Of a stretch of 64,000 bases of DNA, positions 44,319-53,905 are shown one piece after another. The notes under the pieces were generated by a model. The model was given only the letters and a program-made list of their open reading frames with translations. It was not told the origin of the DNA and searched no databases. Made by a program: the position numbers and the translations under genes. Where the stretch lies: the NCBI RefSeq assembly GCF_963678635.1, contig NC_087071.1:42796153-42860152 (forward strand). The letters are read 5' to 3'. Source of the stretch: Symsagittifera roscoffensis. Taxonomy: Eukaryota > Xenacoelomorpha > Acoela > Convolutidae. Within the stretch, counting starts at the first letter, position 1. Each line of letters starts with the position of its first letter.

Positions 44319-47300
44319 TCAGGCGATGCTCAAGTTGTACTTCTTATGAAGATACACCATTATCTCAGTTTCTGCAAAGACCACATGTAGGATAGCGTAC
44401 AATTCCCTCGGGCTCAGTTTGCCCCTGTTCGGGTCATACACCGGCATTGAGACTTCTGTTATCCCTCTTTCAATCATGAAGTCTCGTAATCTTGTTAGTG
44501 CCAATATCACGTGTTCGGGATCGATTGTGTTCCTGTCATTGACCCTCGTTACTAGGAAGCACAGATATTTGCCCGGGACTTGTGCCACTGACGGTGGAAG
44601 CGCTGCCATCCCTCCCAGTCCTGGTCTCTGTCTGAACAGAAACTCTACATTCTGGTACTCTCTTTTGAAGTCAGCTTCCAATCTTGATCTGAAACTCATG
44701 TCCGCCGTGATGCAGATCGCGCTGGTCCTGTTTGACAGGATGAAGTCGCTATCTGTTATCATGATGTTCTCCGAGTATTCATTGGGTATTTCGAATTTCG
44801 TTTTGAAATTCCGACCTATAGTAGGCTCTGGCTCTTCTTCCTCCAGTTCCAATTCGCTCGTTTCTCTCACTTCCTTGAGCTTCTTTATCATCAAATTTTC
44901 GGTGTGGGTAAGTCCTACCCCCACTCCCCGGACAAAAATATTTATCGACGTCCCCGTCGATGTTGTCGGGTCTGAATTGTCCTGAGGAATGTCCAGTGGC
45001 CTGTCTGTTGCCGTCCATCCGAAAAGAGGGTCCTCTGTCTTCATGTAATTTGCTGCTGATACATCGACTTGCTGAATGCTTTGTCCTTCGCGGCTCTCGT
45101 CTTTGACATCACGCATCCACTCTAGAATCCTCAAGTTCGTGTTCTCCCTCCTCTCTATCTCACTCTGTTCGAGATCCGTTTCTACTTCTGGCGTTGAGTA
45201 ATCATCCTGCGGATAATGACCACCATCGTCAATGACCTGCCATTCCTCTCCAGCTTCCAGTTCGCCTGCCTTCAGTAATTCCTCGCCCAATTTGTCTGGT
45301 TGTATCTTATCGATCAAGAAGTCATCCCCGTACCTGTTGTACCTCATGCCTGTGCGTTTACGATTGCCAGTCCTGGTTTCCGGTGGTGTTGTTCGATCCG
45401 GTTCCATCCATTTCGGCACCTCGTCTTGCTGCGGGTCGTTCCAGTCTTCTTCTACAAATGATCCTGCATCAGACTCCACTCCTATCTTTTCATTGTCGTC
45501 CAAACTCAAGTTCTCATTACCATCATTTTTCTCTCTAGTGCCTTTCTCATTCACTTCACACGCTGGCTCTACCACCAGGTACTCAAGACCCTCCATGTCC
45601 TTCGGTATGCACCAATCCTCTGGAGACGGGACGTGAGGCTTCAGATTTTCATAATGTGCCGCTCGCCCAGTACTCAAGCGATAGAACCGTCCTTGTTGAT
45701 GAACCTCCGTTATCATGAATGGTCCCCTCCACTTCTTGAGTAGTTTCTTTGTTCCCTTGGGCGGTATGACATTTTGGAAGACCCACACGTATTGGCCCAC
45801 TTCATATGGCTTTGCTCGTAATATTTTTTCGTCGTATTTCCTGCGTTGCCTCATTTGCGCTTGCGCCGTGTTCCTCCTGCATAACTCGTTCAATTCCTGT
45901 TGTCTTTTGATCGCTTCTTTCACGTATGCCTGAGGCGACGTCCTTTTCCCTTCGTATTCCGGGTAAAAGAATGTCAGAGGCATTGCTCTCTCCCTGCCCG
46001 TCAACATCATGAAAGGACTGATGCCCGTAGTTGAGTGCTGTGTACTGTTGTAGGCTCCTACTACCTGTGGCAGGTATTTGTCCCAGTCCGTCATGTATCT
46101 TGAGCAGTACACCCTTAACATGTTGACCAGTGTCCTGTTTTGTCTCTCTACCAACCCATTGGTCTGTGGATGATAGGTTGTCGAGTGTGCTTGAGCAATG
46201 TGCGATCTCTTCATCAATTCTTTTGTCAAGTCCCCTACAAAAGCTTTGCCGTTGTCCGACTGGAAAGTCATTGGACAACCATACCGCGATATCCAATGCG
46301 TTATCAGATGATCACATGTCTCCTCGGCCGAGGCTGTGTGGCACGGGACCGCTTCCGCCAACTTTGTGAAGTGATCTATTATAACCAGTATCTGGTTATA
46401 TCCCGACTCCGTCATGCAGATTTTTTGATGGTCTATCTGCACCACTTCATTGAACTCTGAGCTCTCAACGGACTTGAGGGGAAACTTCATCTTCCTTGGG
46501 TCTTTTACCTGGAGACATGCCAGGCAGGCATTCACCCATCTCTCGCAAGCTTTTCTCATTCCTGGCCAATCAAACCTGTGAAGTATCCTTTGTTGTACTT
46601 TGTCTATCCCCTGGTGGCCCATCTGGTCGTGCGATCTGAAAAGCACCTCCGTTTGATACAACTGTGGCAGTATGATGAGGTTGTGTTTGTGTAATATCTT
46701 CTCCTCATCTTTCCTCTTGCATGCTACCACCCCATCAGCTGTGTGGTAGAGTAAGTCTTTTTTCTCTTTGTAGAACTGGCTCAAGATCTTGTAGCTGTCT
46801 TCCTCGAGTTCCCCCTTCTCCTTGACCCCCGACTGGATCCATTTGGAGAGGTTACTTGTCATTTTGTCATTCTTTTGGGCTCTTATTAGGTCTGACAGCC
46901 TATATCTTGCCTTGGCATGCTCCTTTAGCGCCATGATCTGTCCATTCATCTCACCAGGTTTGTGGATGTCATCACTCAGCTTCACGCATATCATCCTTTT
47001 CACGATTTTCATGTCATCTTCTGGCACCAGATTTGTTCTGACGTTTGAGTTGCATGATAGTTCTCTGTATGGCTTCCTTGAAACCGCAATTCTCTCAAGT
47101 TCCTCACCACCTCGTATCTCCTGTATCTCCAGATTGTACGTTCCTGATGATGGATCCGTCTGTAACTCCCTGTCGTGGTGCCTTGTCTTCTCTTCCGCCA
47201 GTATCATGCACAGACTGTCCTGGTTTTCGCTGCTCTCATCCGAGTCTTCATCCCATCCTTCACGCTCCCCGGACAATTTTCCTTCTCCGGTTCCTTCTTC

Positions 47301-47951
47301 CGTGAACCTGGAACACTCCCCGGACTCTTGACCTAGTCCCAGGTGTTCAGTATCCTCCTTGAACGTCACTTTCTTTTTCCTAACCCTGGTCTGCTCCATA
47401 ATGTCTTCGGGGATTTTGTCAACTAGTGACCGCACGACATCTTTGCTGTCAGTGACGCTTCCTCTTGATGAGTCAGTATCGTTCACTGTCTCTTTTCTCC
47501 GAAGTATAGTGAATTCCGGTTTCTCTGTACCCTTCTCCTGGATCACGGGCTTATCATCTGATAGTTTCTCGAGCAACCTCATTAAGTCATCATCTATCTG
47601 TGCAGTTCCTGCTTCCACCTGGTTAAGATCATAGCCTTTTGCCTTGAGCGTCTCCTTCACGATCTTCGACTTGAGTATAATCTCAATCGGAATCCTCTTG
47701 CTCTTCCTCAAGATGGTCTTCTCTGGAGGCTCTTTAGGCAATTCAGGATGATCTTCTATCGGTTTGCCTGACTTGTCCAGCCATCTCGTGAGTGGAAGAC
47801 TGTCGTACGTTTCCTTGTCCATGAATGAGAAGCCATCTTTGATTTCAGGTCTGTCTGCTTCTCTTTGCTCTTGTCTCTCATAGAACTCCGTCTTCTTACT
47901 CAAGCTGTCGGCATTCTGATGTTTATCTCGCGTTCTATGCTCAATTATCAT
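44319..47951 (-). CDS. Integrase polyprotein with C-terminal macro-domain-like module (1,210 codons)
   Basis: Residues 1-20 finish RNase H (HRTRDKHQNADSLS). Residues about 20-400 form a long acidic linker unusual for this position. The integrase has HHCC zinc finger H441, H446, C476 and C479 and catalytic D507, D566 and E602 with exactly 35 residues between the last two. A GPF/Y-like segment (KKWRGPFMITEVHQQGRFYRL) follows. After another acidic linker, residues 1061-1210 resemble an OARD1-type macro domain: SAICITADMSF, FRQRPGLGGMAALP, KYLCFLVTR, EVSMPVYDPNRGKL and a terminal EIMVYLHKKY. It is in the same frame as RT and separated by one TAA at 47988. The ATG at 47951 need not be a real start. 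Confidence 0.88.
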   Translation of the reverse strand: MIIEHRTRDKHQNADSLSKKTEFYERQEQREADRPEIKDGFSFMDKETYDSLPLTRWLDKSGKPIEDHPELPKEPPEKTILRKSKRIPIEIILKSKIVKETLKAKGYDLNQVEAGTAQIDDDLMRLLEKLSDDKPVIQEKGTEKPEFTILRRKETVNDTDSSRGSVTDSKDVVRSLVDKIPEDIMEQTRVRKKKVTFKEDTEHLGLGQESGECSRFTEEGTGEGKLSGEREGWDEDSDESSENQDSLCMILAEEKTRHHDRELQTDPSSGTYNLEIQEIRGGEELERIAVSRKPYRELSCNSNVRTNLVPEDDMKIVKRMICVKLSDDIHKPGEMNGQIMALKEHAKARYRLSDLIRAQKNDKMTSNLSKWIQSGVKEKGELEEDSYKILSQFYKEKKDLLYHTADGVVACKRKDEEKILHKHNLIILPQLYQTEVLFRSHDQMGHQGIDKVQQRILHRFDWPGMRKACERWVNACLACLQVKDPRKMKFPLKSVESSEFNEVVQIDHQKICMTESGYNQILVIIDHFTKLAEAVPCHTASAEETCDHLITHWISRYGCPMTFQSDNGKAFVGDLTKELMKRSHIAQAHSTTYHPQTNGLVERQNRTLVNMLRVYCSRYMTDWDKYLPQVVGAYNSTQHSTTGISPFMMLTGRERAMPLTFFYPEYEGKRTSPQAYVKEAIKRQQELNELCRRNTAQAQMRQRRKYDEKILRAKPYEVGQYVWVFQNVIPPKGTKKLLKKWRGPFMITEVHQQGRFYRLSTGRAAHYENLKPHVPSPEDWCIPKDMEGLEYLVVEPACEVNEKGTREKNDGNENLSLDDNEKIGVESDAGSFVEEDWNDPQQDEVPKWMEPDRTTPPETRTGNRKRTGMRYNRYGDDFLIDKIQPDKLGEELLKAGELEAGEEWQVIDDGGHYPQDDYSTPEVETDLEQSEIERRENTNLRILEWMRDVKDESREGQSIQQVDVSAANYMKTEDPLFGWTATDRPLDIPQDNSDPTTSTGTSINIFVRGVGVGLTHTENLMIKKLKEVRETSELELEEEEPEPTIGRNFKTKFEIPNEYSENIMITDSDFILSNRTSAICITADMSFRSRLEADFKREYQNVEFLFRQRPGLGGMAALPPSVAQVPGKYLCFLVTRVNDRNTIDPEHVILALTRLRDFMIERGITEVSMPVYDPNRGKLSPRELYAILHVVFAETEIMVYLHKKYNLSIA
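44322..44771 (-). other. Macro-domain-like module at the end of Pol
   Basis: 150 residues. Known macro domains of this type bind ADP-ribose and the OARD1 branch removes it from proteins. The alignment by memory keeps the D of the adenosine-binding loop (TADMSF). The residues known as catalytic in OARD1 (Lys in VTKK, Asp in GCGLD) appear as Arg (VTRVN) and a changed loop (YDPNRGK). I infer binding more likely than hydrolysis, or a divergent enzyme. Confidence 0.68.
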
Positions 47952-47987
47952 GTTGTATCCGTCCAGGCGAACTATCCACCTCCCAAT

Positions 47988-49190
47988 TTAACTTTGGTCC
48001 ATTGAGTACGTTTTCAGCCAGCTCAGTGCTCTGTTGTCGACTCGCAACTTGAATGGCTCACTGCCCAGGTATGCCCTGTATTTCTCGACAAAGGTAACCA
48101 CCGCGAACATCTCAGCTTTCGGTGCTCCGTACTTCATTTCCGTGTCACTCAGGACTTTGCTCCCGTACGCTATTGGTCTCAAGACTGTCTTCCCATTCCA
48201 TTCTTGTTCTTGGTGGAGAATCCCAGAAATCGCGACCACCGACGCATCCGTGTCCAGCACGTACATCCCTTTCTCAGTCGGCATACCCAGTACTGGTGCC
48301 TCACATAGCTCTTTCTTCATCCTCTGGAATGACTCTTCTGCTGCGTTGTTCCACGTGAACTTCTTGCCCTTGTGTCTCATTAATTGTTGCATCGGGTATA
48401 CCTTGTCTGCATAGCCTTTGATGAACTCTCTATAATAGTTAGCGAAACCCAGGAAGCTCATCAACTGGTGCTCTGTCTTCGGTGATTTCCAGGTCAGGAC
48501 TGCTTCCACGGCGTCCGTATCAGGTCTGATGCCGTGCTTGTCTACCATCCTGCCCAAGTATTTTATTGAGTCCTTGAGTATCTCGCACTTTGATGGTTTA
48601 CACTTTAGCCCCGACCTCTTCATGCATGCAAACACTTCGTCTAGTCTCTCAATGTGGTCTTCCAATGTTGGTGTCGCTATTACCACGTCATCCACGTAGC
48701 ACATTACCAGGTTGCCATACTTCTTCGTTACGCCTATCAGCGCGTGTGCCATCAACCGCTGAAACGTGGCTGTGGCATTGCAAAGTCCAAACGGCATCCG
48801 TTTCCATTGAAACAGACCCAACTCGCAGGCAAACCCTGTCTTGTCCCTGTCCTGCTTCCTTAGTGGTACTTGCCAAAAGGCCGAGCCTAAATCAAGAGTC
48901 GTAAAAAATTTTGCATCACCTAACTTCGAGAGGCTCTCATCAATCCTAGGTATGGGATAGGCATCCTTCACCGTGACGGAGTTCAGGTATCGAAAGTCAC
49001 AACAAAACCTCAACTGGTCGCCTTTCTTTTTGGCCATCACTACTCCACACGCCCACGGTGACTTGGATGGCTCTATCATGTCATACTCTAGTAACGTCTC
49101 GATCTCTTTTCTACACGCGTCCGATTTGTGTGGGGTCATGCGCCTCGCCCCCTCCCTGTACCGCGTTTTCCTCAAGTTCTATTTCATGCT
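47988..49190 (-). CDS. Reverse transcriptase and RNase H of the giant element
   Basis: The open frame begins without ATG (TTG at 49175), so it continues the protease frame by a shift near 49,165-49,190. RT blocks: IEPSKSPWACGVVMAKKK, FTTLDLGSAFWQVPL, MPFGLCNATATFQRLM and catalytic CYVDDVV (YVDD at 160-163). RNase H residues: DTDAS, PKAEMFAVV and RVDNRAL. The frame stops at TAA 47988-47990, within RNase H, where homologues continue; translation past it stays in frame and is well conserved. The TAA therefore looks like a point mutation (or a readthrough stop). Confidence 0.92.
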
Positions 49191-50763
49191 CAACGAAATT
49201 GCAACACCCGATATCCGCCTTATGCCTCGAAAAAACATCCTCGTTCCGCTCTAGTACGTCCTTGATGGCTTCGAGCTGTTCATCTTTCAGTTTGCCCCTC
49301 AAATGTTCAATCTCCGGCAGAACCGGTTTTTCATTTTGCATTTCATCTAGTGTGGGTCGCTCTGGAAAGTTCGAACAGCTCGAAAGACCATCATCCGTTT
49401 CTGACTTAAGTGATTTAATAAGACCTGAAGAATCTTTTATTTTCTGCAATCGTCTCAAGATACAAATTTTGTCCCTGTGATTGGGACAATTAACAACTTC
49501 ATTTTGTTTTGAGTTCTCAATTGTTTCATATCGAGTTTTAACCGGTAAAGCATATCCCAGTTTCCTCCCTCTCTGTATCGTGATCGGTATGTCAAGGGTA
49601 TTCAACAAGACACTGACGCAGAGGCCGCTCTTCGTTATCGAAAATGATCTTCCTAAAACAGCAGCACTTTGACTATTAGGATTCGGAACTATGCACACTT
49701 GCTTGTTGTCACTTAGTTCATTGTAATTTTTCATCCTCAAACTTACGATTGCCGCTTCATTAGCCTTTAGCCTCACCCTCCTACTCAAGAATACCGGTGC
49801 TTTGTTTTCATTTACCATTATTAAATTTACCGGTTTGATTGCGTACCTCCTATCCGGGTTCCGTATCCTGAACATTGCGTTATTTAAATCAATCGTTACG
49901 TCGAAATTCCTGATGAAGTCTCTGCCCAAAATGAATTGGTCAGATTCATCTAGGTTTTCTACCACGATAAAGCTCATCCACAGGTTACGTTCCCCCAAAT
50001 TGAGGGCTATTATCGGCGTCCTGCCCAGCACCCGTAGGGCCCCTTTGTTTGCAGCTGACAGCCGTATTCTCGAGTCTATCAAGTCACCTTTGTCAAAGCC
50101 CATCTTCTCCCAAGTTTCGATTGGTATAACGCTCAAGACTGCTCCCGTGTCAAGCAACCCACGCAACTGAGTCTTTTTGCCACTTATATCCAGCACGTGC
50201 CCTGTCACATCTGCCTCCGTCCCGATGTGCATTGCATCTTCCTCAAGCATGGCGCAGTGTCCAATCGATCTCACTTTCAATTCTTCTTTCCCTACGTAGA
50301 TTTGTCCAATTAGGTCTTCGTCACATGTTATCATCGTCTTGGTATAGATGTTAATCCCATCTATATTTAGCATCACCTCGTGTGGACCGTAAGCTTCAGT
50401 ATACCTGCTATCAACACGCACCGACTTGCTGCCCCCTCTCATGAGTAGTGCTCTCAGTGCTCTAGAAGTCGTTTGTGGGCTTATACCACTCAAATAGTCT
50501 GCATACACGTCAATGTGCATTATCGTCTGGTCGCTCGGCTCTCTCAAGTTTCTGGTTACCTCGTGGCCGCCCACTGTGATTATCGACATTATTCTAGCCC
50601 CGATTCTCGATATGCCGAATGGCTTTCCCGTAATCATTTTTACAGTGTTACAATTCCCGGTCTTTGTTGAGCCTGGTACAGCCTCTGGTATTTGTTTCGC
50701 TCCGGTTAATGCTTCGTTAGAATTCTGTCTTTCTATCTCCAGCTTTAGTCGCCGCTTTCTCAT
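49111..50763 (-). CDS. Retroviral-type aspartic protease ORF
   Basis: 550 codons, ATG at 50763 directly after an in-frame TAA, overlapping Gag by 47 bp one base forward. Active site LRGLLDTGAVLSVIP (DTG at 205-207), a flap-like region, and ILGRDFIRNFDVTI downstream, as in Ty3/gypsy proteases. The C-terminus (EHEIELEEN) is the usual run-in to RT. It probably cleaves the Gag-Pol polyprotein inside particles. An N-terminal ~180 residues have no recognised domain. Confidence 0.88.
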   Translation of the reverse strand: MRKRRLKLEIERQNSNEALTGAKQIPEAVPGSTKTGNCNTVKMITGKPFGISRIGARIMSIITVGGHEVTRNLREPSDQTIMHIDVYADYLSGISPQTTSRALRALLMRGGSKSVRVDSRYTEAYGPHEVMLNIDGINIYTKTMITCDEDLIGQIYVGKEELKVRSIGHCAMLEEDAMHIGTEADVTGHVLDISGKKTQLRGLLDTGAVLSVIPIETWEKMGFDKGDLIDSRIRLSAANKGALRVLGRTPIIALNLGERNLWMSFIVVENLDESDQFILGRDFIRNFDVTIDLNNAMFRIRNPDRRYAIKPVNLIMVNENKAPVFLSRRVRLKANEAAIVSLRMKNYNELSDNKQVCIVPNPNSQSAAVLGRSFSITKSGLCVSVLLNTLDIPITIQRGRKLGYALPVKTRYETIENSKQNEVVNCPNHRDKICILRRLQKIKDSSGLIKSLKSETDDGLSSCSNFPERPTLDEMQNEKPVLPEIEHLRGKLKDEQLEAIKDVLERNEDVFSRHKADIGCCNFVEHEIELEENAVQGGGEAHDPTQIGRV

Positions 50764-52948
50764 AATTTATCTCTAGAGAGTTCCCTGCCGCGGATTCTAT
50801 GGCATCATTAACATGTGATACAGCTTTCACTGTCTTCGTCGGCAATTCCGTGCTTGGTGCTCCTAAGTTCCTCGATTCAAATTCGTTTTGCCTGTTCCGC
50901 TGATTCTGCACCGCCGCTAATGCCAACTTATGTTTAGGGTGACTCTGGTCCTTGACCGCTTCCCAGAACAAGGGACAATCCATTCGGAAGTGCCCCTCCT
51001 GGTTACAGAAGAAGCATCTTGCGCCTATCTTGATGATTAAGCCACTATAGTACTCGTGTTCCTCCATCTGGCTCATGTCCTCCTCATCTGGTGCAGATCC
51101 TAGACTCTTCATGCCTTGTTTGTATGTTGTGCAGTCAGCCACGTGGTGATCCGCCGACCCGCAGTTCGCGCATGATCTGCGCTTGTCCATGTCATCTCTA
51201 GGTTTGTACCATGACGACCTCTGCGGTTGACTTCCCCCTTGCGTGTTCCTGTTTTCTGAATACGAGTATTTCTTGGGTTTCATCAGCATGTATTCCCTTG
51301 ATTTCTGTCTCATTTCTTCTGGGGTTGGTGCGCTGTCTTTCGACAATGTGTAGTATGTTGCTAACATTGTCCTTAAGTCGTCACTTTTTACCCCATCAAT
51401 GACCTTCGAGGCAATGCTAAAGTTTCTTCTGTTTGTCGACTCCTCTGGGTCACTCCTTCTTCTCAAGCTCTCGAGATCATCTAGGAACCGATCTATTGAC
51501 TCGTCGTCCCTCTGCCTTCTCTTTTCAAATCGCATCATCGCTTGGTGACCCTTCATGCCTGACCCGAATCGATTCAGCAATATCTCGAAGATCTTGTCCG
51601 CGGTATCGCGTTCTTCTTCTTTCTTCGCAACCACGCATTTTAATGCTGTGCCTTCTAAATTGCTGAGTATGGCTGTGCATGCTTGTCTTTCATCGTTCAA
51701 GTTGTCTTGCTCTAGATGTAATCTCATCACTTCCACCCACGTGTCAATGCATCCATCTGAGTCGTCTTTGAATTCTTTTGGCTTCTTGAATGTTTTTCTT
51801 GATTTCCCATCTCTCCTATCGCTCGAGTTAGTGTTCCTCGTGGCGAAGGCCTCTAGAGTCCTGTTCATCATCTCCCAAGTGTTTGCCCATGTCATAGCAT
51901 CCGGACCTGCGTTGCTGTTAGCTGTTGAGTCCCCCGGACCAGTCGTTGTACTTGACATTCCATTCTTCATGATTGTTTTAGCAGCTGTTGGTGCTATGCT
52001 CACCGTATCCCGGGTTAAGGGCAACGGTGTCGATTGCCGTTTGTTCCTTTGTGGTTCCACAAAGTCAACTCTGGTGCCTTGCGCGCGATCGGCTGCCGGT
52101 CTTTCTTGTGAGGTAGAATTACTCAAGATTGCATCCAATTTCGCCTGTATTGCACACGAACTCTCGGCCTGATTTTTGCTCATTGTGTCCATTCTCTTTT
52201 CCAGGCTACCTAATTGGCTGTTGACATCATCATATCGGTTTTTTAACTGTTGCAAATCTTTTTTGATGTTCTTATCTCGTTCTTCATTGGTGGTTTCTAC
52301 ATTATCTGACATTTCCTTGAGTCTCTCTTCTGTTGCCTTGGCCAGGTTAAAATAACTATCCAGATACTCGTTTTTGTTGTATCTTAATTCTTTTCTTATC
52401 ACTTCTCTGTCTTCTTCGCTGTGCTTCAGCTTTTTGTCCATCTGATTCAGTTTAGCCTCTTCATGGTCAGCCGTCGGTTTTTCTTCGGCCGTCGCTTCTG
52501 CTCTAGTTTGTCCCTCTCTCGGATTGGCTTCTGTCGTCTTCGTGCTCACTGTTCCAAATGTTCGTGCTCTTTCAGCTTTTGGTTCTTCAGTTACGTTCTC
52601 TTTCGTTTTTATTCCGACCATCATCGCCAACCTTTCTGTAAAAGATGTCTTTTTTACTTGAGAGTCTTCTTTCACCGTTTCTTCGGTGTTGCCTATTGCA
52701 TCTTCCACGTTGTCTATTGGTGAGAATTCTATGGGTTTCGAGTTTGGTTCTTCTGCATTGGGCATTGGAGTTGACTCCGTCGCTATTTTCCTTGTTTCAT
52801 CAACACTTTGATCAGGTGTCTCTAGATCAATCTCGATGGTGGGTTCTACTCGTTCCCCTTCCATGCCCTCTCTTGCTCTGTTCTCCGCTGTACTCCTTGT
52901 GCTGACCATGTTAACTGAAAAGTTCTTCTTTGTTATCTTTGGGCCCAT
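50717..52948 (-). CDS. Gag polyprotein with two CCHC zinc knuckles
   Basis: 743 codons, ATG at 52948 (a second ATG at codon 14). Acidic N-terminus, coiled coil about 165-275, a capsid-like retrotransposon Gag core about 400-530 (CIDTWVEVMRLHLEQ, FEILLNRFGSGMKGHQ), then two CX2CX4HX4C knuckles: CANCGSADHHVADC (593-606) and CFFCNQEGHFRMDC (645-658), which bind RNA. It should form the particle shell. It is the first gene of the element, 2.5 kb from the 5' LTR. Confidence 0.92.
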   Translation of the reverse strand: MGPKITKKNFSVNMVSTRSTAENRAREGMEGERVEPTIEIDLETPDQSVDETRKIATESTPMPNAEEPNSKPIEFSPIDNVEDAIGNTEETVKEDSQVKKTSFTERLAMMVGIKTKENVTEEPKAERARTFGTVSTKTTEANPREGQTRAEATAEEKPTADHEEAKLNQMDKKLKHSEEDREVIRKELRYNKNEYLDSYFNLAKATEERLKEMSDNVETTNEERDKNIKKDLQQLKNRYDDVNSQLGSLEKRMDTMSKNQAESSCAIQAKLDAILSNSTSQERPAADRAQGTRVDFVEPQRNKRQSTPLPLTRDTVSIAPTAAKTIMKNGMSSTTTGPGDSTANSNAGPDAMTWANTWEMMNRTLEAFATRNTNSSDRRDGKSRKTFKKPKEFKDDSDGCIDTWVEVMRLHLEQDNLNDERQACTAILSNLEGTALKCVVAKKEEERDTADKIFEILLNRFGSGMKGHQAMMRFEKRRQRDDESIDRFLDDLESLRRRSDPEESTNRRNFSIASKVIDGVKSDDLRTMLATYYTLSKDSAPTPEEMRQKSREYMLMKPKKYSYSENRNTQGGSQPQRSSWYKPRDDMDKRRSCANCGSADHHVADCTTYKQGMKSLGSAPDEEDMSQMEEHEYYSGLIIKIGARCFFCNQEGHFRMDCPLFWEAVKDQSHPKHKLALAAVQNQRNRQNEFESRNLGAPSTELPTKTVKAVSHVNDAIESAAGNSLEINYEKAATKAGDRKTEF

Positions 52949-53267
52949 TGATGTAGCGACGAATTATACTTTGCTTCGGTAGGTCTTTTTTCAGCTACCG
53001 GTACCCTGCTCCGCCTCATTATTTCTATTTACAATTGCTTTTATTTACAGTTTTACTATATACACAATCCTATTCTAAGAATAAAATCTTTCGGGAAGGA
53101 AGAAAAAAAACATACAACGTGGTGAAAACCTTGTTTCAGTTCTCTTTATTATTTTTTCGAGAAACTTTCCTTATTTGTGGTCTCAACCGTACCTGGTTCC
53201 AATTAGTCTTGTTCTATCTTAATTCTGTCTTAAAACACTTCTTGTAATTTTACTTCAATTTTTTACA

Positions 53268-53905
53268 CTGTCCCAAGACTTCCAATTGCCGTCCCTACTC
53301 TTCTTTGTACCGTCCCAAGCTTCTTTCTCCTGTCCCAAGACTGTTCGGTACCGTCCCAGTACTTTCCGGCCGTGTCCCAAGACTCTTGTCCAAGACTACT
53401 GTCCCAAGGCTAGTGTCCCAAGACTACTGTCCCAAGACTACTGTCCCAAGATTAGTGTCCCAAGACTAGTGTCCCAAGACTAGTGTCCCAAGACTACTGT
53501 CCCAAGACTACTGTCCCAAGACTAGTGTCCCAAGACCCTGTCCCAAGACCCTGTCCCAAGACCCTTGTCCCAAGACCTTGTCCCAAGACCCTGTCCCAAG
53601 ACCTTGTCCCAAGACCTTGTCCCAAGACCCTGTCCCAAGACCTTGTCCCAAGACCCTGTCCCAAGACCCTTGTCCCAAGACCTTGTCCCAAGACCCCGTC
53701 CCAAGACCTTGTCCCAAGACCCTGTCCCAAGACCCTGTCCCAAGACCCTTGTCCCAAGACCTTGTCCCAAGACCCTGTCCCAAGACCCTTGTCCCAAGAC
53801 CCTGTCCCAAGACCCTGTCCCAAGACCACTGTCCCAAGACTGTACTGTCCCAAGACTGTCCCCAGACTGCTCTGTCCTAAGACTTCTTCGGCACTGTCCC
53901 AAGGC
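53268..53905 (-). repeat. Minisatellite of ~12-13-bp units in the leader
   Basis: Plus strand is about 40 units of GTCCCAAGACC followed by T, CT, TACT or TAGT; units vary between 11 and 14 bp. On the element strand the unit reads GGTCTTGGGACA. Because the unit lacks stops, all six frames stay open here, giving long artefactual repeat peptides on both strands. Confidence 0.93.

Noticed and set aside
35104-52905. Many plus-strand open frames of 60-235 codons across the giant element
   Set aside because: Shadows of the long minus-strand ORFs; none has a recognisable domain.
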